From contig JAUCBJ010008148.1 in NCBI GenBank assembly GCA_032718475.1, positions 1-53,859 of the forward strand: DNA of 53,859 nucleotides, read 5' to 3'. Source of the stretch: Nemertoderma westbladi. Its lineage: Eukaryota > Xenacoelomorpha > Nemertodermatida > Nemertodermatidae. Of the stretch, positions 1 through 9,881 are shown in pieces (within the stretch, counting starts at the first letter, position 1; each line of letters begins with the position of its first letter). The notes below the pieces were generated by a model. The model had not been told where the DNA came from. It did not search any database and was given only the letters and a program-made list of their open reading frames with translations. The translations under genes were made by a program, and so were the position numbers.

Positions 1-4
1 CGCC

Positions 5-337
5 GTGAATAGAACAATAGAGCCGCACTCACGGATGTTAATTGAGACGGGTGTTAAAATATATTTACCCGCCAATTATTTTGGAAGAATTACGCCGACT
101 TTTAGCTTGGCAAAAATTGGCATTGATGTTGCAGAATGTGCGGTCGATTCCAGCGTCGCGCGCGGTAATATAGATCAACTTGTAATTATATTGATTAACA
201 ACACATCTAAGGAATACGTTGTAACATCCGGTGATAAAATATGCCAGCTTATATGCCAACAATGTAATGCGGCAATACTCTACGTTTCTAATATTTATTC
301 GGATGATTTTATTTTGGGGTTTTACCGACGAATTTAA
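5..337 (+). CDS. dUTPase-like protein, 5'-truncated by window edge
   Basis: The 110 visible residues follow the trimeric dUTPase fold: a strand of the form IETGVKIYLP, then FGRI, then an aspartate in the AVDSS segment followed by RGNI, and a C-terminal GDKICQLI that matches the family motif IV. The N-terminal 30-40 residues of a normal dUTPase would lie before the window, so the GTG at position 5 is not a believable start. The family hydrolyses dUTP to dUMP and keeps uracil out of DNA. Odd points: the motif II region reads TFSLA rather than an Arg-Ser-Gly type motif, the tyrosine expected in motif III is replaced by VA, and the glycine-rich motif V is absent. It may therefore be a non-catalytic dUTPase-like domain or a decayed copy. 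It lies upstream of the polymerase of element A on the same strand and probably belongs to it. Confidence 0.6.
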   Translation: MNRTIEPHSRMLIETGVKIYLPANYFGRITPTFSLAKIGIDVAECAVDSSVARGNIDQLVIILINNTSKEYVVTSGDKICQLICQQCNAAILYVSNIYSDDFILGFYRRI

Positions 338-485
338 CGCCGTATGGGGAAGAGATTAATTCGGCATTTTACCGCGCATATTAAATATGTGACATTAAAC
401 GCATAACACCAAACTCGGGTGGTGACACATGTCAATACTATTTCAATACTCTTACACGCGATTATACAACATAGTTAATAGAGCA

Positions 486-510
486 TATAAATAGGATAAT
501 GTCAGTTCAG
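486..510 (+). promoter_or_regulatory. TATA box and initiator-like site upstream of polymerase (element A)
   Basis: TATAAATA at 486-493 is followed by TCAGTTCAG at 502-510, which resembles an arthropod initiator. The spacing (about 16-24 nt) is slightly short for a canonical pair. The polymerase start codon lies about 190 nt downstream. The same AGCATATAAAT string occurs upstream of the polymerase of element B at 19811-19821, which supports a shared promoter. Confidence 0.45.
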
Positions 511-677
511 TAAATTTTGGTTGGTTAAACGCTTTCTAGTGTGGGTGGCTGGTTGACTGGGTATTGGATATATTTATCTACATAAAATCTGCCGCATCTC
601 GTTCATCGGCATATTGTAAATATGTTTTCTGTACCTACGTTAATAAATATATTATAATCGTAATAATAATAATTATA

Positions 678-2926
678 ATGATGGAGATTAATTGCGTTTT
701 TTGCGGTTGTACTATACTTAAGAAAAATTATTTACGGCATTTACGCACACATTTCGATGGGTATGTTTGCGATAATTGTAATTGCCGAACTACTTCTGAA
801 AGAATAGCAATATTTCACAGTAATAGATGTTGCGGGTTGTCTCGTCCGAATTACACCTACTGCGGTTACACGCTATCCTGCCCGACATGCTCTGATGATT
901 TTGAAAACTTCGATTCATATATCGAACATAGTTGCCATCAAAACCACTACAATTCCCGCAAACGCAAACATAACCAAAAACAATCAGAACCGACATTTCA
1001 ACCGGATCTCAACGTTGGTTTGCCTGTAAGCATCACAAACAGCTCAGATACATCCAACGAAGGTTTTCATCTCTCAACAACATGCCACGAATCCCGCGTT
1101 CAGGAATATACCCATAATGTGTCATCTAATGAGATGTATCCAGATGTGCCGAATTATTTAAATTATATGGGGTTATATGCTTCACGTGCTTTTAACACGA
1201 CAGCATCGGCTTTTATTGATATGTTTTATAAAGTGTGGTTAATTGCTTCGGTGATAATGGAACGCGACGATGCTAATTATACTCTACAAGAAGAATTCCA
1301 TTTTACTTCGATCGGTACAGATAATTATATTGAAAATAGCCCAGATTTTGACGAATGGTACTACGCAGTCATTTCCCATATCGGTGAAAAAATATCACAA
1401 TTTATTAGGCGGGGTAGCGGCTGGAAACTTGTAACTCTATCGCGCATCAAACTTACTATTGCGTCATACTTGCGATCGGCATATCGTTTTGGACATAGCG
1501 GCGATGCCAACCAATCAATCCCAACGAAATTAAAAAATAAACATTGTGTAATAAATGTACCGTGTAATGAAGGTGAATGTTTTAAGTGGGCGGTCCTGAC
1601 AGCAAAATTTTCAAAACATATATCGGATGATCACACACTGCGCCATGTTTCACGCCAAAGTTCTTATAATCAGTATTTAGGGTTTTTTAATTTAAGCGAA
1701 TTAGACTCTACCCTATCATGGAAACTAAATATTCTAAAGTTTGAAAAAAATAATCCAAATTATTTAATAAATTTATTGTATTTTGATAGAAGTAGTGAAA
1801 AAATTTCCTTTCTACGACAACCAAGTGCTAAAAAAGCTGAAGGTAAAAGATTGCTAAATTTATTGCTTATTGAACGTCAAAATTTAACCTCAACAAATCA
1901 CATCGTCGGGGTTTCTAACTTAAATAGATTATTTAACGGTCGTGGGGAAGGCAATAGCGACACTCATTGTCATCGTTGTGAGCGGTGTATTCGCGGTTTC
2001 TACAGTCCAAATGCGTTAGAACGCCATAGATTGTGGTGTTGGCAAGGTGGACGTCAAATAGAGGAGATGCCATCTAAACTGAATTTACGCTTTACTAATT
2101 ACTATAAGTCTGTGAGCACACCTTTCATAGTATATATGGATTTCGAAGTGGTACTAGCCCCAACAAATAATGTAAAAAAATATTATATAGCCGAACATCT
2201 CCCGTCGGCTGTTTCATATTTGATTGTCTCCAATGGTGAATTAATTAACCCCCCAAATTATTTTTTGTCTACATTTAGGCAAAATATCGATAATAACTCG
2301 GTACAGAATTTTATCGATAGTCTAGTTTTTGATTTATTTAAGTGTTATGAATGGTCTACCTTTAACACACACCACCCCAAACACCTGGATCACACACAAT
2401 ACCAAGCTTATATGCGTACCACAAATTGCTTTAATTGTAAATCATTTTTTCGGAAAGATATAAATCCAAGTGTGATGCATCACAACCATTACAATGGGGC
2501 TTTCATTGGTGCGGCGTGTATTTCCTGTAATAAACAATTAAGCGTTAAACGTCACCTATTCCCAGTTGTCTGTCATAATTTTTTTTTTTATGATTCACAT
2601 TTAATTTTACAAAAAGGGTTTGCCGGTAGTAAATATAAAAATTGGAACATTGAAACCATTGCAAAAAATACTGAAAGATATATCTCACTCCGCATCGATA
2701 TTCCAACGTCAGAAGCACTTAGCGTGCTTGGTTATGCTATTCCAGAAAAGGACGTAAGAGGGCTCCCAACCAGCAAATCAATAACTATACAGTTTATTGA
2801 TTCATTCGCATTTATGGGATTTTCCCTTTCTGCTTTGGCTGGGTTTTTGACAAAAGATGTGTCAGATTTAACAACCGTTATTCCGCACACCGTGAAGCAA
2901 ATGAGAAAATTATATCCAAATGTGAG
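678..2926 (+). pseudogene. Protein-primed DNA polymerase B, N-terminal and exonuclease part (element A), broken
   Basis: This is the 5' part of a Polinton/adintovirus family-B DNA polymerase, which replicates the element by protein priming. I chose the ATG at 678 (or the adjacent one at 681) because the residues before it are low-complexity and the element-B copy begins at the equivalent point. The N-terminus has a C2H2-type finger (CVFC then HLRTH), with further Cys/His pairs near residues 20-60. A second CxxC...H segment follows at about 1960-2040. Exonuclease motif I (MDFE) is at about residue 487-490 and exonuclease motif II (HNFFFYD) at about 2573-2593. The frame then runs into the terminal repeat of an inserted element at 2921 and stops at 2978. 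The gene resumes after 4712. Because of this insertion plus a frameshift it cannot make a full enzyme unless the insertion is removed. Confidence 0.85.
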
Positions 2927-3289
2927 GTTTGATCAAGAAATCGACCTACCGTTGCAAAATATTATTTCACAGAATTAGAGGTTGAAGTCAAAATAGTTCA
3001 TTTGGTATTAAAATATCGCATTTTATTTTTTTACTTTTTCTAGATCAGAATTTTTTGCTAATTCTGAAACTGTAAACGAAATTTTCATATCTATATTAGT
3101 TTTGGAGTTATTTGATTTTTTGTAGACCTCACTCATTTTGAAATTATTATAAATAAGTGACCAATTATTTGTAAGATTCAGTAACAGTATTACTTTTTCA
3201 AAATACTATAATTGTATTTGTCCTACAGGATAATTTTTGCTATGAGTTTTCCTGTTCTGTGATTTCATTTCAATTGTTACTTTCCACGG

Positions 3290-3725
3290 CTGACAGATTA
3301 TAGACTGTCGATCAGTCTTTTTGTCTGTCTGTCTGTGTGTCCGTTTGTCTGTCAGAAATTAGGGAAACATGATATCTAACAAAATGTTTTGCTTTGGGGG
3401 TTTTCTCGGAAGGCGATTCCATTTCCAATGTCGATTTATGGGTTTGACGCGATCCTGACTGTCTGGATGTCTGTTAGTGAGTTGAGTTTGTCTGTCTGTG
3501 TGTCGGTTTGTCTGTCAAAAATTAGCGAAACATGATATCTAACAAAATGTTTTGGTTTGGGAGTTTTCTTTGAAGGCGATTCCATTTCCAATGTTGATTT
3601 ATGGGTTTGACGCGATCCTGACTGTCTGGAGTCGTGTTAGTCAGTCTGTCTGTCTGTCTGTGTGTCGGTTTGTCTGTCAAAAATTATGGAAACATGAGAT
3701 CTAACAAAATGTTTTGCTTTTGGGT
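3290..3725 (+). repeat. About 165-bp imperfect tandem repeats with TGTC arrays
   Basis: Three successive blocks share the order: TGTCTGTCTGTGTGTC array, then TTGTCTGTCAAAAATTA, then AACATGATATCTAACAAAATG, then a GGCGATTCCATTTCCAATG segment and TTATGGGTTTGACGCGATCC. The third block is cut short. They lie in the left half of the inverted-repeat element. Confidence 0.75.
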
Positions 3726-4010
3726 GAAATTAAATCACCGACCAAGAAAACCCCATAATTGTTTGTTAATTTGAGATATTTCTCAATTTTGACAGACAAG
3801 CAGACAGAAAGACCGACAGACAGACAGACGTACAAATTAAATAATCAATCAAAAGTAAAAATAGATATCGGAAATGAAATCACCGACCAAGAAAACCCCA
3901 TAAATAAATTTGTTTGTTAATTTGATTTATTTCTCAATTTTTACAGACAAACCGACAGACAGACAGACAGACAAACAGACAGAACGTCTAGATTTCTTCA
4001 AACTGAAAAA
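3725..4010 (+). repeat. Two tandem blocks with GACA arrays
   Basis: Two copies of a block contain AAATCACCGACCAAGAAAAC, CCCCATAA, TTTGTTAATTTGA and TTTCTCAATTTT, each ending in a GACAGACA array. A third, more diverged array follows at about 4120-4160. The arrays are the reverse complement of those in the left half of the same inserted element. Confidence 0.65.
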
Positions 4011-4712
4011 GTGAAATTTTAACTGTAATTAACACCCAGTGACATTTTAAATGTTATCACCACCTAGAAAAACCCGATAACACAAATTTTGAATAGTTTG
4101 TGCGCTTCTTAAATTTTAACAGACAGACAGACATACCAAAAACAGACAGACTGACTGACATGCAAACAATCGTCTAGAATCGGTAAATAGTGAAAACCGA
4201 CATCGTATTTGAAATCATCGGTAAATAAAAACCCAATAGCAAAAAAAATTAGGTGGTGGTGCTTTATTTATTTATTTGTTACATTTTTGACTGACAAACA
4301 GACAAGTATTCATACAAACAGACAGAGTGACCTCCAATAGAAATAAAAATTAAAAAATTTTCGCCTAAGGTCCATTCACTGATGTGTATCAGAATTCTGA
4401 CGTATATACCTAATTTTTTACAAGTCTGCTTTGAAATATCGTAAAAGTTTTCATTTGAAAATCCCCCCAATTACAGAATATTGGCGGGAACGTTTGAAAC
4501 TCTCATAACTTGAAAGGCGTTTTTCTCAAAACTTTGTTAATATTTGGTCATAAGACTACTAATTTTCAAAACTCAATATCTCGACAACACTTTATCGGAT
4601 TTAAAATCTGTTTTCAGTGTTCGATTCAGCATAAAAATGTGTATTTGAATCAATAAAAAAACACAAAATAATTTTTTGTGACCGTAGGTCGGTTTCTTGA
4701 TCAAACCTCACA

Positions 4713-6541
4713 AATGTTACCGACGAAATTTTACGTCGTAAGTCATTTTTCCTTACGAATATGTCGATTCCTTAAGTAAATTGGAGGATACTAAATTACC
4801 ACATCCAAAAGAGTTTTACAGTGAATTAACATTATCATCTATTAGCCCCGAAGAATATACATTTGCACATCTTTCGTGGGAGCAATTTCAATGTAAGACA
4901 CTTTTTGATTATTTGGAAGCTTACTTACATCTTGACGTTTTGCTGCTAGCCGATATTTTTGAAAATTTTCGTGCATATTGTACTAAACATTATTCGCTTG
5001 AGGTGTCGAACTATTACACGATGGCAGGGGTTAGTTGGGACGCGGCTTTGAGATTTTCCAAGTCACATATTCGTCTACTTGCAGACCATGAAATGTATTT
5101 AACATTCGAAAATTCCATTAGGGGCGGAGTTTCTTACACCAACCTTCATATGGCAAATGCGAATATACCAGGCACAGAAACATACGACCCTAATAAACCA
5201 GAAGCTCATTTATATAATTTAGATTTCAACAGTTTATATAGCGGTTCTTTGTCGGAGAAACTTCCTTATTCTGACTTTGAATGGTTGGATGTTGATAGTG
5301 TCGATATCATGAGTCTGGAAATTGGTGATATATATGGATACTTCGCAATTGTAGACCTCGAATACCCAATGACTATTCATGATGCCACAGCTGAGCTTCC
5401 ATTTGCACCGGAGCATATTAAACTCGATAGTAGGTATCTCAGCCCGCACATGAAAAGTCTTTGGCGACATTATAATGGCGATAAAATTTTCAATAGCCCA
5501 GCAAAAAAATTGATGTTAACCCAATTTGATAAGTATGAGTACGGCGTGCATCTAAAATTATTGCGCTTTTATATTCATCATGGTATGCGTTTGATTAAAG
5601 TTCATAAACTTATTAGATTTAAGCAAGGTTACATTTTTAAGGATTTTATTGAATATAACACGCAGCAAAGAAAAATTGCGCGCAATGACTTTTATGATAA
5701 GTTTCACAAAGGAACAAATAACGCGCTTTTCGGGAAAAGCATGGAGAATATACGGGACCGTGTCTCATTTCGCTTATGTAATTCAATCGAGAAATGTGAC
5801 TTATTATTATCCAAGCCGAATCACGAAAATTTAATTATGTTCACTGATTCATTATCAGGTCACGTCCTATCTAAGACTGCGGTTTGTTTGCATAAACCTA
5901 TTTTTTTAGGCCAAGCTGTGTTGGACTTGTCAAAGTTAGATTACTACACTTTTTTCTACGATAAGTTAAAGCCCATGGAAGCCGAATTAAATTGTAGTAT
6001 AAATTTGCTAGGTGGGGACACGGATTCTTTTTTTTTACAGTGTGTTGGTTTATCCCAACACCAATTTTTATCTGCGTTACAATCAAAAAAAGTTTTAGAC
6101 TGTTCAAATTACCCTATTACGCATCCGTTGTATACAGTAGAACAGAAAGGGAAATATAGATATTTAAAGGATGAAGGGAAGTCTATCCCGTTTGACCAGG
6201 TTATTTTACTTAGACCAAAATGTTATAGCTTTCGTGGGGGGTCAGTTCCAAAACGTGTCGCTAAAGGCGTAGGAAAAATGGTTATAAAAAAGAAACTCTC
6301 CCACGAATCATATTTAAAAGTATATAACGAGGTTAGCGAGCATTACGAATACAGTCAAAGGTTTCAATCTGATTTACATAAAATATACACCGTTTCACAA
6401 AGAAAAAAATCGCTAACACTGTGGGAAGATAAAAGGTACTACACATCGACTAATGAAAGTCTACCTTACGGTCATTATAAAACACATTTGGATCGTAAAG
6501 CGCCTGCCCCTAAGCTTTATATGCCGCCCATTATAGAATAG
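4713..6541 (+). pseudogene. DNA polymerase B, palm/polymerase part (element A), broken
   Basis: This is the continuation of the polymerase after the inserted element. A one-base frame slip lies near the T-run at 4746-4750; from about 4751 the frame is open to the stop at 6541. Visible landmarks: exonuclease motif III (YLHLDV, then ADIFENF) near 4924-4965, polymerase motif A (DFNSLY) at 5222-5239, motif B (NNALFGK) at about 5718-5738, and motif C (DTDS) at 6017-6028. All catalytic motifs of the palm are present, so the domain itself looks recently functional. The stop lies 9 bases before the next ATG on the same strand. Together with the 5' part it matches a typical Polinton pPolB in length. 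Confidence 0.85.
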
Positions 6542-6550
6542 CGGATTGCG

Positions 6551-7111
6551 ATGTCTTTTAGTATTGTCAACAGTAATATAAGTTTGAGGTTGGGTGATGG
6601 GTGCATATCATTCGATGTGCTGGCTAAACGAATTCGAAATGGAAAACTCATCTTAAAGCCTTACCAATATATCGCCAAAATTTGCGGATGGACGTGTCTC
6701 TTTTTCCCGAGCGGTAAGGTCACTGTACTCGGTAAATCACCTAAAATAAAAAAAATTATTAAGTATATATATAAGCATACTGATTATAAACTAACTTTTA
6801 TTTCAATCAATAGCCAAACTTATATTATTAACAATCTAGACATAGACTATAGCAAATTAATGAAAACGGTTGGGTTTCATTTTTTAGATAATTATTATAA
6901 TGTGGAGGTGAAATATGAGCCGGAGATATTTAATAATATTCTTGTGCAGTTTTATCGTCGGGGTAAAACTAGTTCTAATATCATAACATTTTGCGTTTTT
7001 TACACACGAAATGTTGTGTGTATGGCAAGACCCGAGATATTTCGAGTATTTTTTCCAAAGTTTTTGAATTTTATTGGTAATTTAGATAGTCATTTAGGTA
7101 GAAATATTTAA
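6551..7111 (+). CDS. Putative TATA-binding-protein-like protein (element A)
   Basis: This is a 186-residue ORF with an ATG 9 bases after the polymerase stop. I see two related halves. The first contains TCLFFPSGKVTVLGK, like the strand-loop-strand segment typical of each TBP repeat (a FxSGKxxxTG type motif). The second contains YEPEIFNNILVQF followed by an ITFCVFYTRNVVCMA strand, matching the YEPE...F pattern before the second TBP strand. The charge pattern and size (about 180 residues) fit the TBP core. This is my reading of motifs, not a database match; the ORF could instead be an unrelated Polinton-specific protein. If correct, it would be a virus-encoded transcription initiation factor, which fits the TATA-rich spacers of this element. 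The 3' end of the ORF is the first copy of a downstream tandem repeat. Confidence 0.45.
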   Translation: MSFSIVNSNISLRLGDGCISFDVLAKRIRNGKLILKPYQYIAKICGWTCLFFPSGKVTVLGKSPKIKKIIKYIYKHTDYKLTFISINSQTYIINNLDIDYSKLMKTVGFHFLDNYYNVEVKYEPEIFNNILVQFYRRGKTSSNIITFCVFYTRNVVCMARPEIFRVFFPKFLNFIGNLDSHLGRNI

Positions 7112-7860
7112 TTTTTTCATTTTTTGGTGTCAGTTTTAGGTTTGTCCGGTGGGATCTCGTTAGGTTTTTAAATAAACGCGGATATTACCATTATTCACAT
7201 TATATATATAATGTGTTTTATCGGTAGTCTTAGGTTGTCAAGGGTGCTGATTTCATTTCTGATGTCAGTTTTAAATTTACATAAATCTAGTCTGTCTGTC
7301 TTCGGTTTGTCAGTCTTTCTGTCAGTCAGTCAGTCTGTCAAAACTTAAAAAAGTTTGAATTTTATTAGTAATTTGGGTAGTATTTGTTAATTAGAAATTT
7401 CATAAAAATTTTTCGAAAAATTAAAATGTTCGTTTTTGAAAAATTTAAAAATTTTGAAAGTTTGCCCTTTAGGATCTCGTTTGGTTTTTAAATGCGGATA
7501 TTATCATTGTTCCCTTGATATATATATATATAATGTGTTTTATTGATGGTCTTGGGTTTTAGGGGGTGCTGATTTCATTTCTGATGTCAGTTTTTACATT
7601 TACATAAATCTAGTCTGTCTGTCTGTCGGTCTGTCAGTCAGTCAGTCTGTTAAAACTTAAAAAAGTTTGAATTTTATTAGTAATTTGGGTAGTAATATTT
7701 AATTAGAAATTTCATAAAATTTTTCGAAAAATTAAAAGTTTCATTTTTGAATAATTTCGAAATTTTGTAGGTTTGTCCTGTGGGATCACGTTTGGTTTTT
7801 TAAACGTGGATTTGTGTTCTTAATTATTGATGTTAGGTTTTAAAGAGTGCCGGTTTCTAT
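7066..7860 (+). repeat. About 300-bp tandem repeat, three copies, starting inside the TBP-like gene
   Basis: The string GAATTTTATT(G/A)GTAATTT occurs at 7066, 7357 and 7669, giving periods of 291 and 312 bp. Each unit also contains GG(A/T)TC(T/A)CGTT..GGTTTTT, GCGGATATTA or a variant, an AT dinucleotide run with ATAATGTGTTTTAT (first two copies), and a CTGATTTCATTTCTGATGTCAG segment with a TGTC array (first two copies). The first copy overlaps the last 45 bases of the upstream ORF. No gene is seen in 7112-7984. A perfect 20-bp palindrome centred on TATATATATA lies at 7196-7215. Confidence 0.8.
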
Positions 7861-7984
7861 AATTGCTCGGTTTTATCACGTGAAAAACCCCACCCACGCA
7901 TATAATAGATACTATTTATAACGGTGGTGGTGTTTTATTACTTACTATTATTGTTCTCGTTTATATAAGTTATTAATATATGTA

Positions 7985-8446
7985 ATGAAATCACTCAAAG
8001 CTTTAATTAAACAATTTGATGGGGATTTAAAGTTCTTATCTAACGCCTCCCCCAACCGTAGAAAAACCTTCTTACGTGTCGGCGGAACCGACGAACTTAT
8101 AAGTTTTCTAATTAATATTATTCTAAATGTATTAAATGGTAACGTAAAAATTCCTGAGCAAACAATCGCGAGGTTAAAACGCCATAAAAAAACAATACGC
8201 GAGATCGCTAAAAAACCAAAAGCCAAGTATCCCATTCGAATTTATCGTAAACGATTGGTGCAAAGGGGCGGATTTATAAATCTACTAATCTCTGGTTTAA
8301 TGAGTGGGCTTAACGCTTATCAGAAAATATCACCCATAATAACGGCTGTAAGAGGCAGAAAATTAGCCCAATCCCGCCGGGGGTATAGACCTACTACCTC
8401 TGGCACACGCGTCAACCGTCAAGTTTCTAGGTTTCCCATCTACTGA
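7985..8446 (+). CDS. Small basic Polinton protein (core or minor virion protein candidate), element A
   Basis: This 153-residue, strongly basic protein is clearly homologous to the - strand protein at 26985-27371 in element B. Shared landmarks are an N-terminal KxLxxxxxxxLxFLxxAxPxxR segment, the VLNGNV/VLKGNV motif, and a YRK(R/K)L...GG(F/I) turn followed by a hydrophobic stretch (FINLLISGLMSGL here). Proteins of this kind sit before the ATPase in many animal Polintons and adintoviruses. A role as a DNA-condensing core protein or a membrane-active capsid peptide is inferred from charge and the C-terminal hydrophobic part only. The ATG at 7985 is the first in frame. The stop is 18 bases before the ATPase start. 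Confidence 0.6.
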   Translation: MKSLKALIKQFDGDLKFLSNASPNRRKTFLRVGGTDELISFLINIILNVLNGNVKIPEQTIARLKRHKKTIREIAKKPKAKYPIRIYRKRLVQRGGFINLLISGLMSGLNAYQKISPIITAVRGRKLAQSRRGYRPTTSGTRVNRQVSRFPIY

Positions 8447-8463
8447 GTGGCTACCTATCAACA

Positions 8464-9174
8464 ATGTCCCGAGAGCCGACGATATCACGGGAACCAATCA
8501 CATCATACGACGCCTCTTTCAAGATGGGTTCGGCCATGATTATTGCGGGTCCAAGTTCTTCCAGAAAAACAGTGTTGGTATCAAAAATTGTAAAAAATAA
8601 AAATTTAGTTTTTGATATAACCCCGAAGCGTGTATTATTCTTTTATGGCGCCACCCCGCCAGAATTCCCGGGTATAACACATCTATTCAAAGGTTTACCG
8701 CAAAAAATTAATTCTATTTTCCGCGAAAACGATCTAATTATTATAGACAACTTGTTAAGCGAAAGTAAGAGTGATGAGAGTTTGACAGAAAGCTTCACAA
8801 AAACCTACCATCATACTTCCTGTTTCATTATCTATATAACACAAAATTTCTTCAGTAAAGGGGCGGAAACACGGACTAGAAGTCTAAATGCCCAATATTG
8901 TATTTTCACAAAAAATCCCCGCGACGCAAGTCAAATAAGCTATATAGCGCAGCAAGTGTACCCAAAAAATAGCAATTTTATTGTTCAAGCATATAGTGAC
9001 GCCACACAAAAACCATTCACACACCTTCTCTTAGACTTTCATCAAAAAACGGATGATAGTATAAGAGTTAGGGGTGATATTTTCAACCCATTAGGGCAAA
9101 CTGTTTATCAACCCGCGAATATGAACTCTAACACACCTCACCAACGCCCCGAGGCTCAGTCTATACCGCAGTAG
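8464..9174 (+). CDS. Genome-packaging ATPase (FtsK/HerA type), element A
   Basis: This 236-residue ATPase of the Polinton/adintovirus packaging family is expected to pump DNA into the capsid. The P-loop lies at residues 29-36 but reads GPSSSRKT, so the last glycine of GxxxxGK(S/T) is an arginine. The Walker B strand LIIIDN is at about residues 92-96, with asparagine where the family usually has a second acidic residue. A downstream ITQNFF segment and an RTRSLNAQ segment match the sensor and arginine-finger region of the element-B homologue at 27405-28116. The frame is intact but the active site is altered, so function is doubtful. The ATG at 8464 follows the previous stop by 18 bases. Confidence 0.8.
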   Translation: MSREPTISREPITSYDASFKMGSAMIIAGPSSSRKTVLVSKIVKNKNLVFDITPKRVLFFYGATPPEFPGITHLFKGLPQKINSIFRENDLIIIDNLLSESKSDESLTESFTKTYHHTSCFIIYITQNFFSKGAETRTRSLNAQYCIFTKNPRDASQISYIAQQVYPKNSNFIVQAYSDATQKPFTHLLLDFHQKTDDSIRVRGDIFNPLGQTVYQPANMNSNTPHQRPEAQSIPQ

Positions 9175-9295
9175 CGACGCCGCGCTAAAACCATTTTCAC
9201 ACATTGTTTAGACTTTCACCAAAATTAGGTTATTATCGGTCCATGAACGTGAACTCTAGTATATAGTATTAATATATTAATAATGATATATAACG

Positions 9296-9757
9296 ATGAA
9301 AAATAACGAGATTAGCCTCGGAAATTTTAAGAAGTTGTATCTAGTTTCTACTTTATTAACGGATACTTATAATAATAATAATAAGAAAAGCAATAATATA
9401 ATACAACCGCTAGATGGTGTGACAATTTCATCCCAGAAAGCCAAACGATTGTTGAGTTATTTGATGCGATTCTCGCGAGACAGAGTACGGTGGAGCGATA
9501 ATAATAAACTCTATATAGAAAATAAACTTATTCCCGGAGCAAATATTGATCATTTGATTGAATTGCTGACTACAAAAAAAAATAAGAAAAACACCGAAAT
9601 AATTCCAGGACAAGCAACATTTTTGGGGTTATTAAAACGATTAAGGATACCAAAACGATTAATTGGTCGCGGTTGGTTGAAACGGCAAAGGGTCCGCGTG
9701 ACCCCTTCCAACACAAAACGCGTCGACGCGTGGAAACAATACATAGGACTACAATAA
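9296..9757 (+). CDS. Conserved Polinton protein of unknown function, upstream of integrase
   Basis: This 153-residue ORF starts at ATG 9296. The N-terminus FKKLYLV is shared with the short - strand reading frame at 26806-26991 in element B, which sits in the same place relative to its integrase and basic protein. The middle has RVRWSDNNKLYIENKLIPG followed by NIDHLIELL, a pattern I associate with a protein commonly found next to Polinton integrases. The C-terminus is basic. An internal Asn-rich stretch (YNNNNKKSNN) is encoded by an AAT repeat. I know of no established function. The 120 bases before it hold a fragmentary copy of the end of the ATPase gene (CCATTTTCACACA and CTTTAGACTTTCA like segments). 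Confidence 0.55.
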   Translation: MKNNEISLGNFKKLYLVSTLLTDTYNNNNKKSNNIIQPLDGVTISSQKAKRLLSYLMRFSRDRVRWSDNNKLYIENKLIPGANIDHLIELLTTKKNKKNTEIIPGQATFLGLLKRLRIPKRLIGRGWLKRQRVRVTPSNTKRVDAWKQYIGLQ

Positions 9758-9881
9758 ATCGACGTGTGGAAACAAAGCGCAGGATAACATTAAAATAGTA
9801 GTAGTAGTATGTTTTTTGAACGTTTCATATTAAGTATTAACTGTCATTGCAAGTGTTTTCTTTCACGACACGACACAACCG

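Larger units (their letters stand above)
2921..4712. mobile_element. 1.8 kb terminal-inverted-repeat element inserted in the polymerase gene
   Basis: The left end TGTGAGGTTTGATCAAGAAA (2921-2940) is repeated in reverse complement at 4693-4712. Similarity continues inward for about 50 bp with a few mismatches. The polymerase reading resumes directly after the right end, so the insertion is clean. The flanks share AAAT if the element is taken to start at GTGAGG, or AA if it starts at TGTGAGG. The target duplication is therefore short and ambiguous, and the superfamily is not assigned. No transposase ORF is seen. The left half is rich in TGTC tetranucleotide arrays and the right half in GACA arrays, so the whole element could fold back on itself. 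Confidence 0.8.

Noticed and set aside
2927-2978. Natural C-terminus of the polymerase N-part
   Set aside because: These codons are the terminal repeat of the inserted element.
3300-4160. CRISPR-like array (regular TGTC/GACA repeats)
   Set aside because: Repeats are simple tetranucleotides and long units without unique spacers, in a eukaryotic transposon.
2921-4745. Spliceosomal intron in the polymerase
   Set aside because: The interval is bounded by inverted repeats rather than GT...AG sites, and a frame slip follows it; the element-B polymerase has no interruption there.
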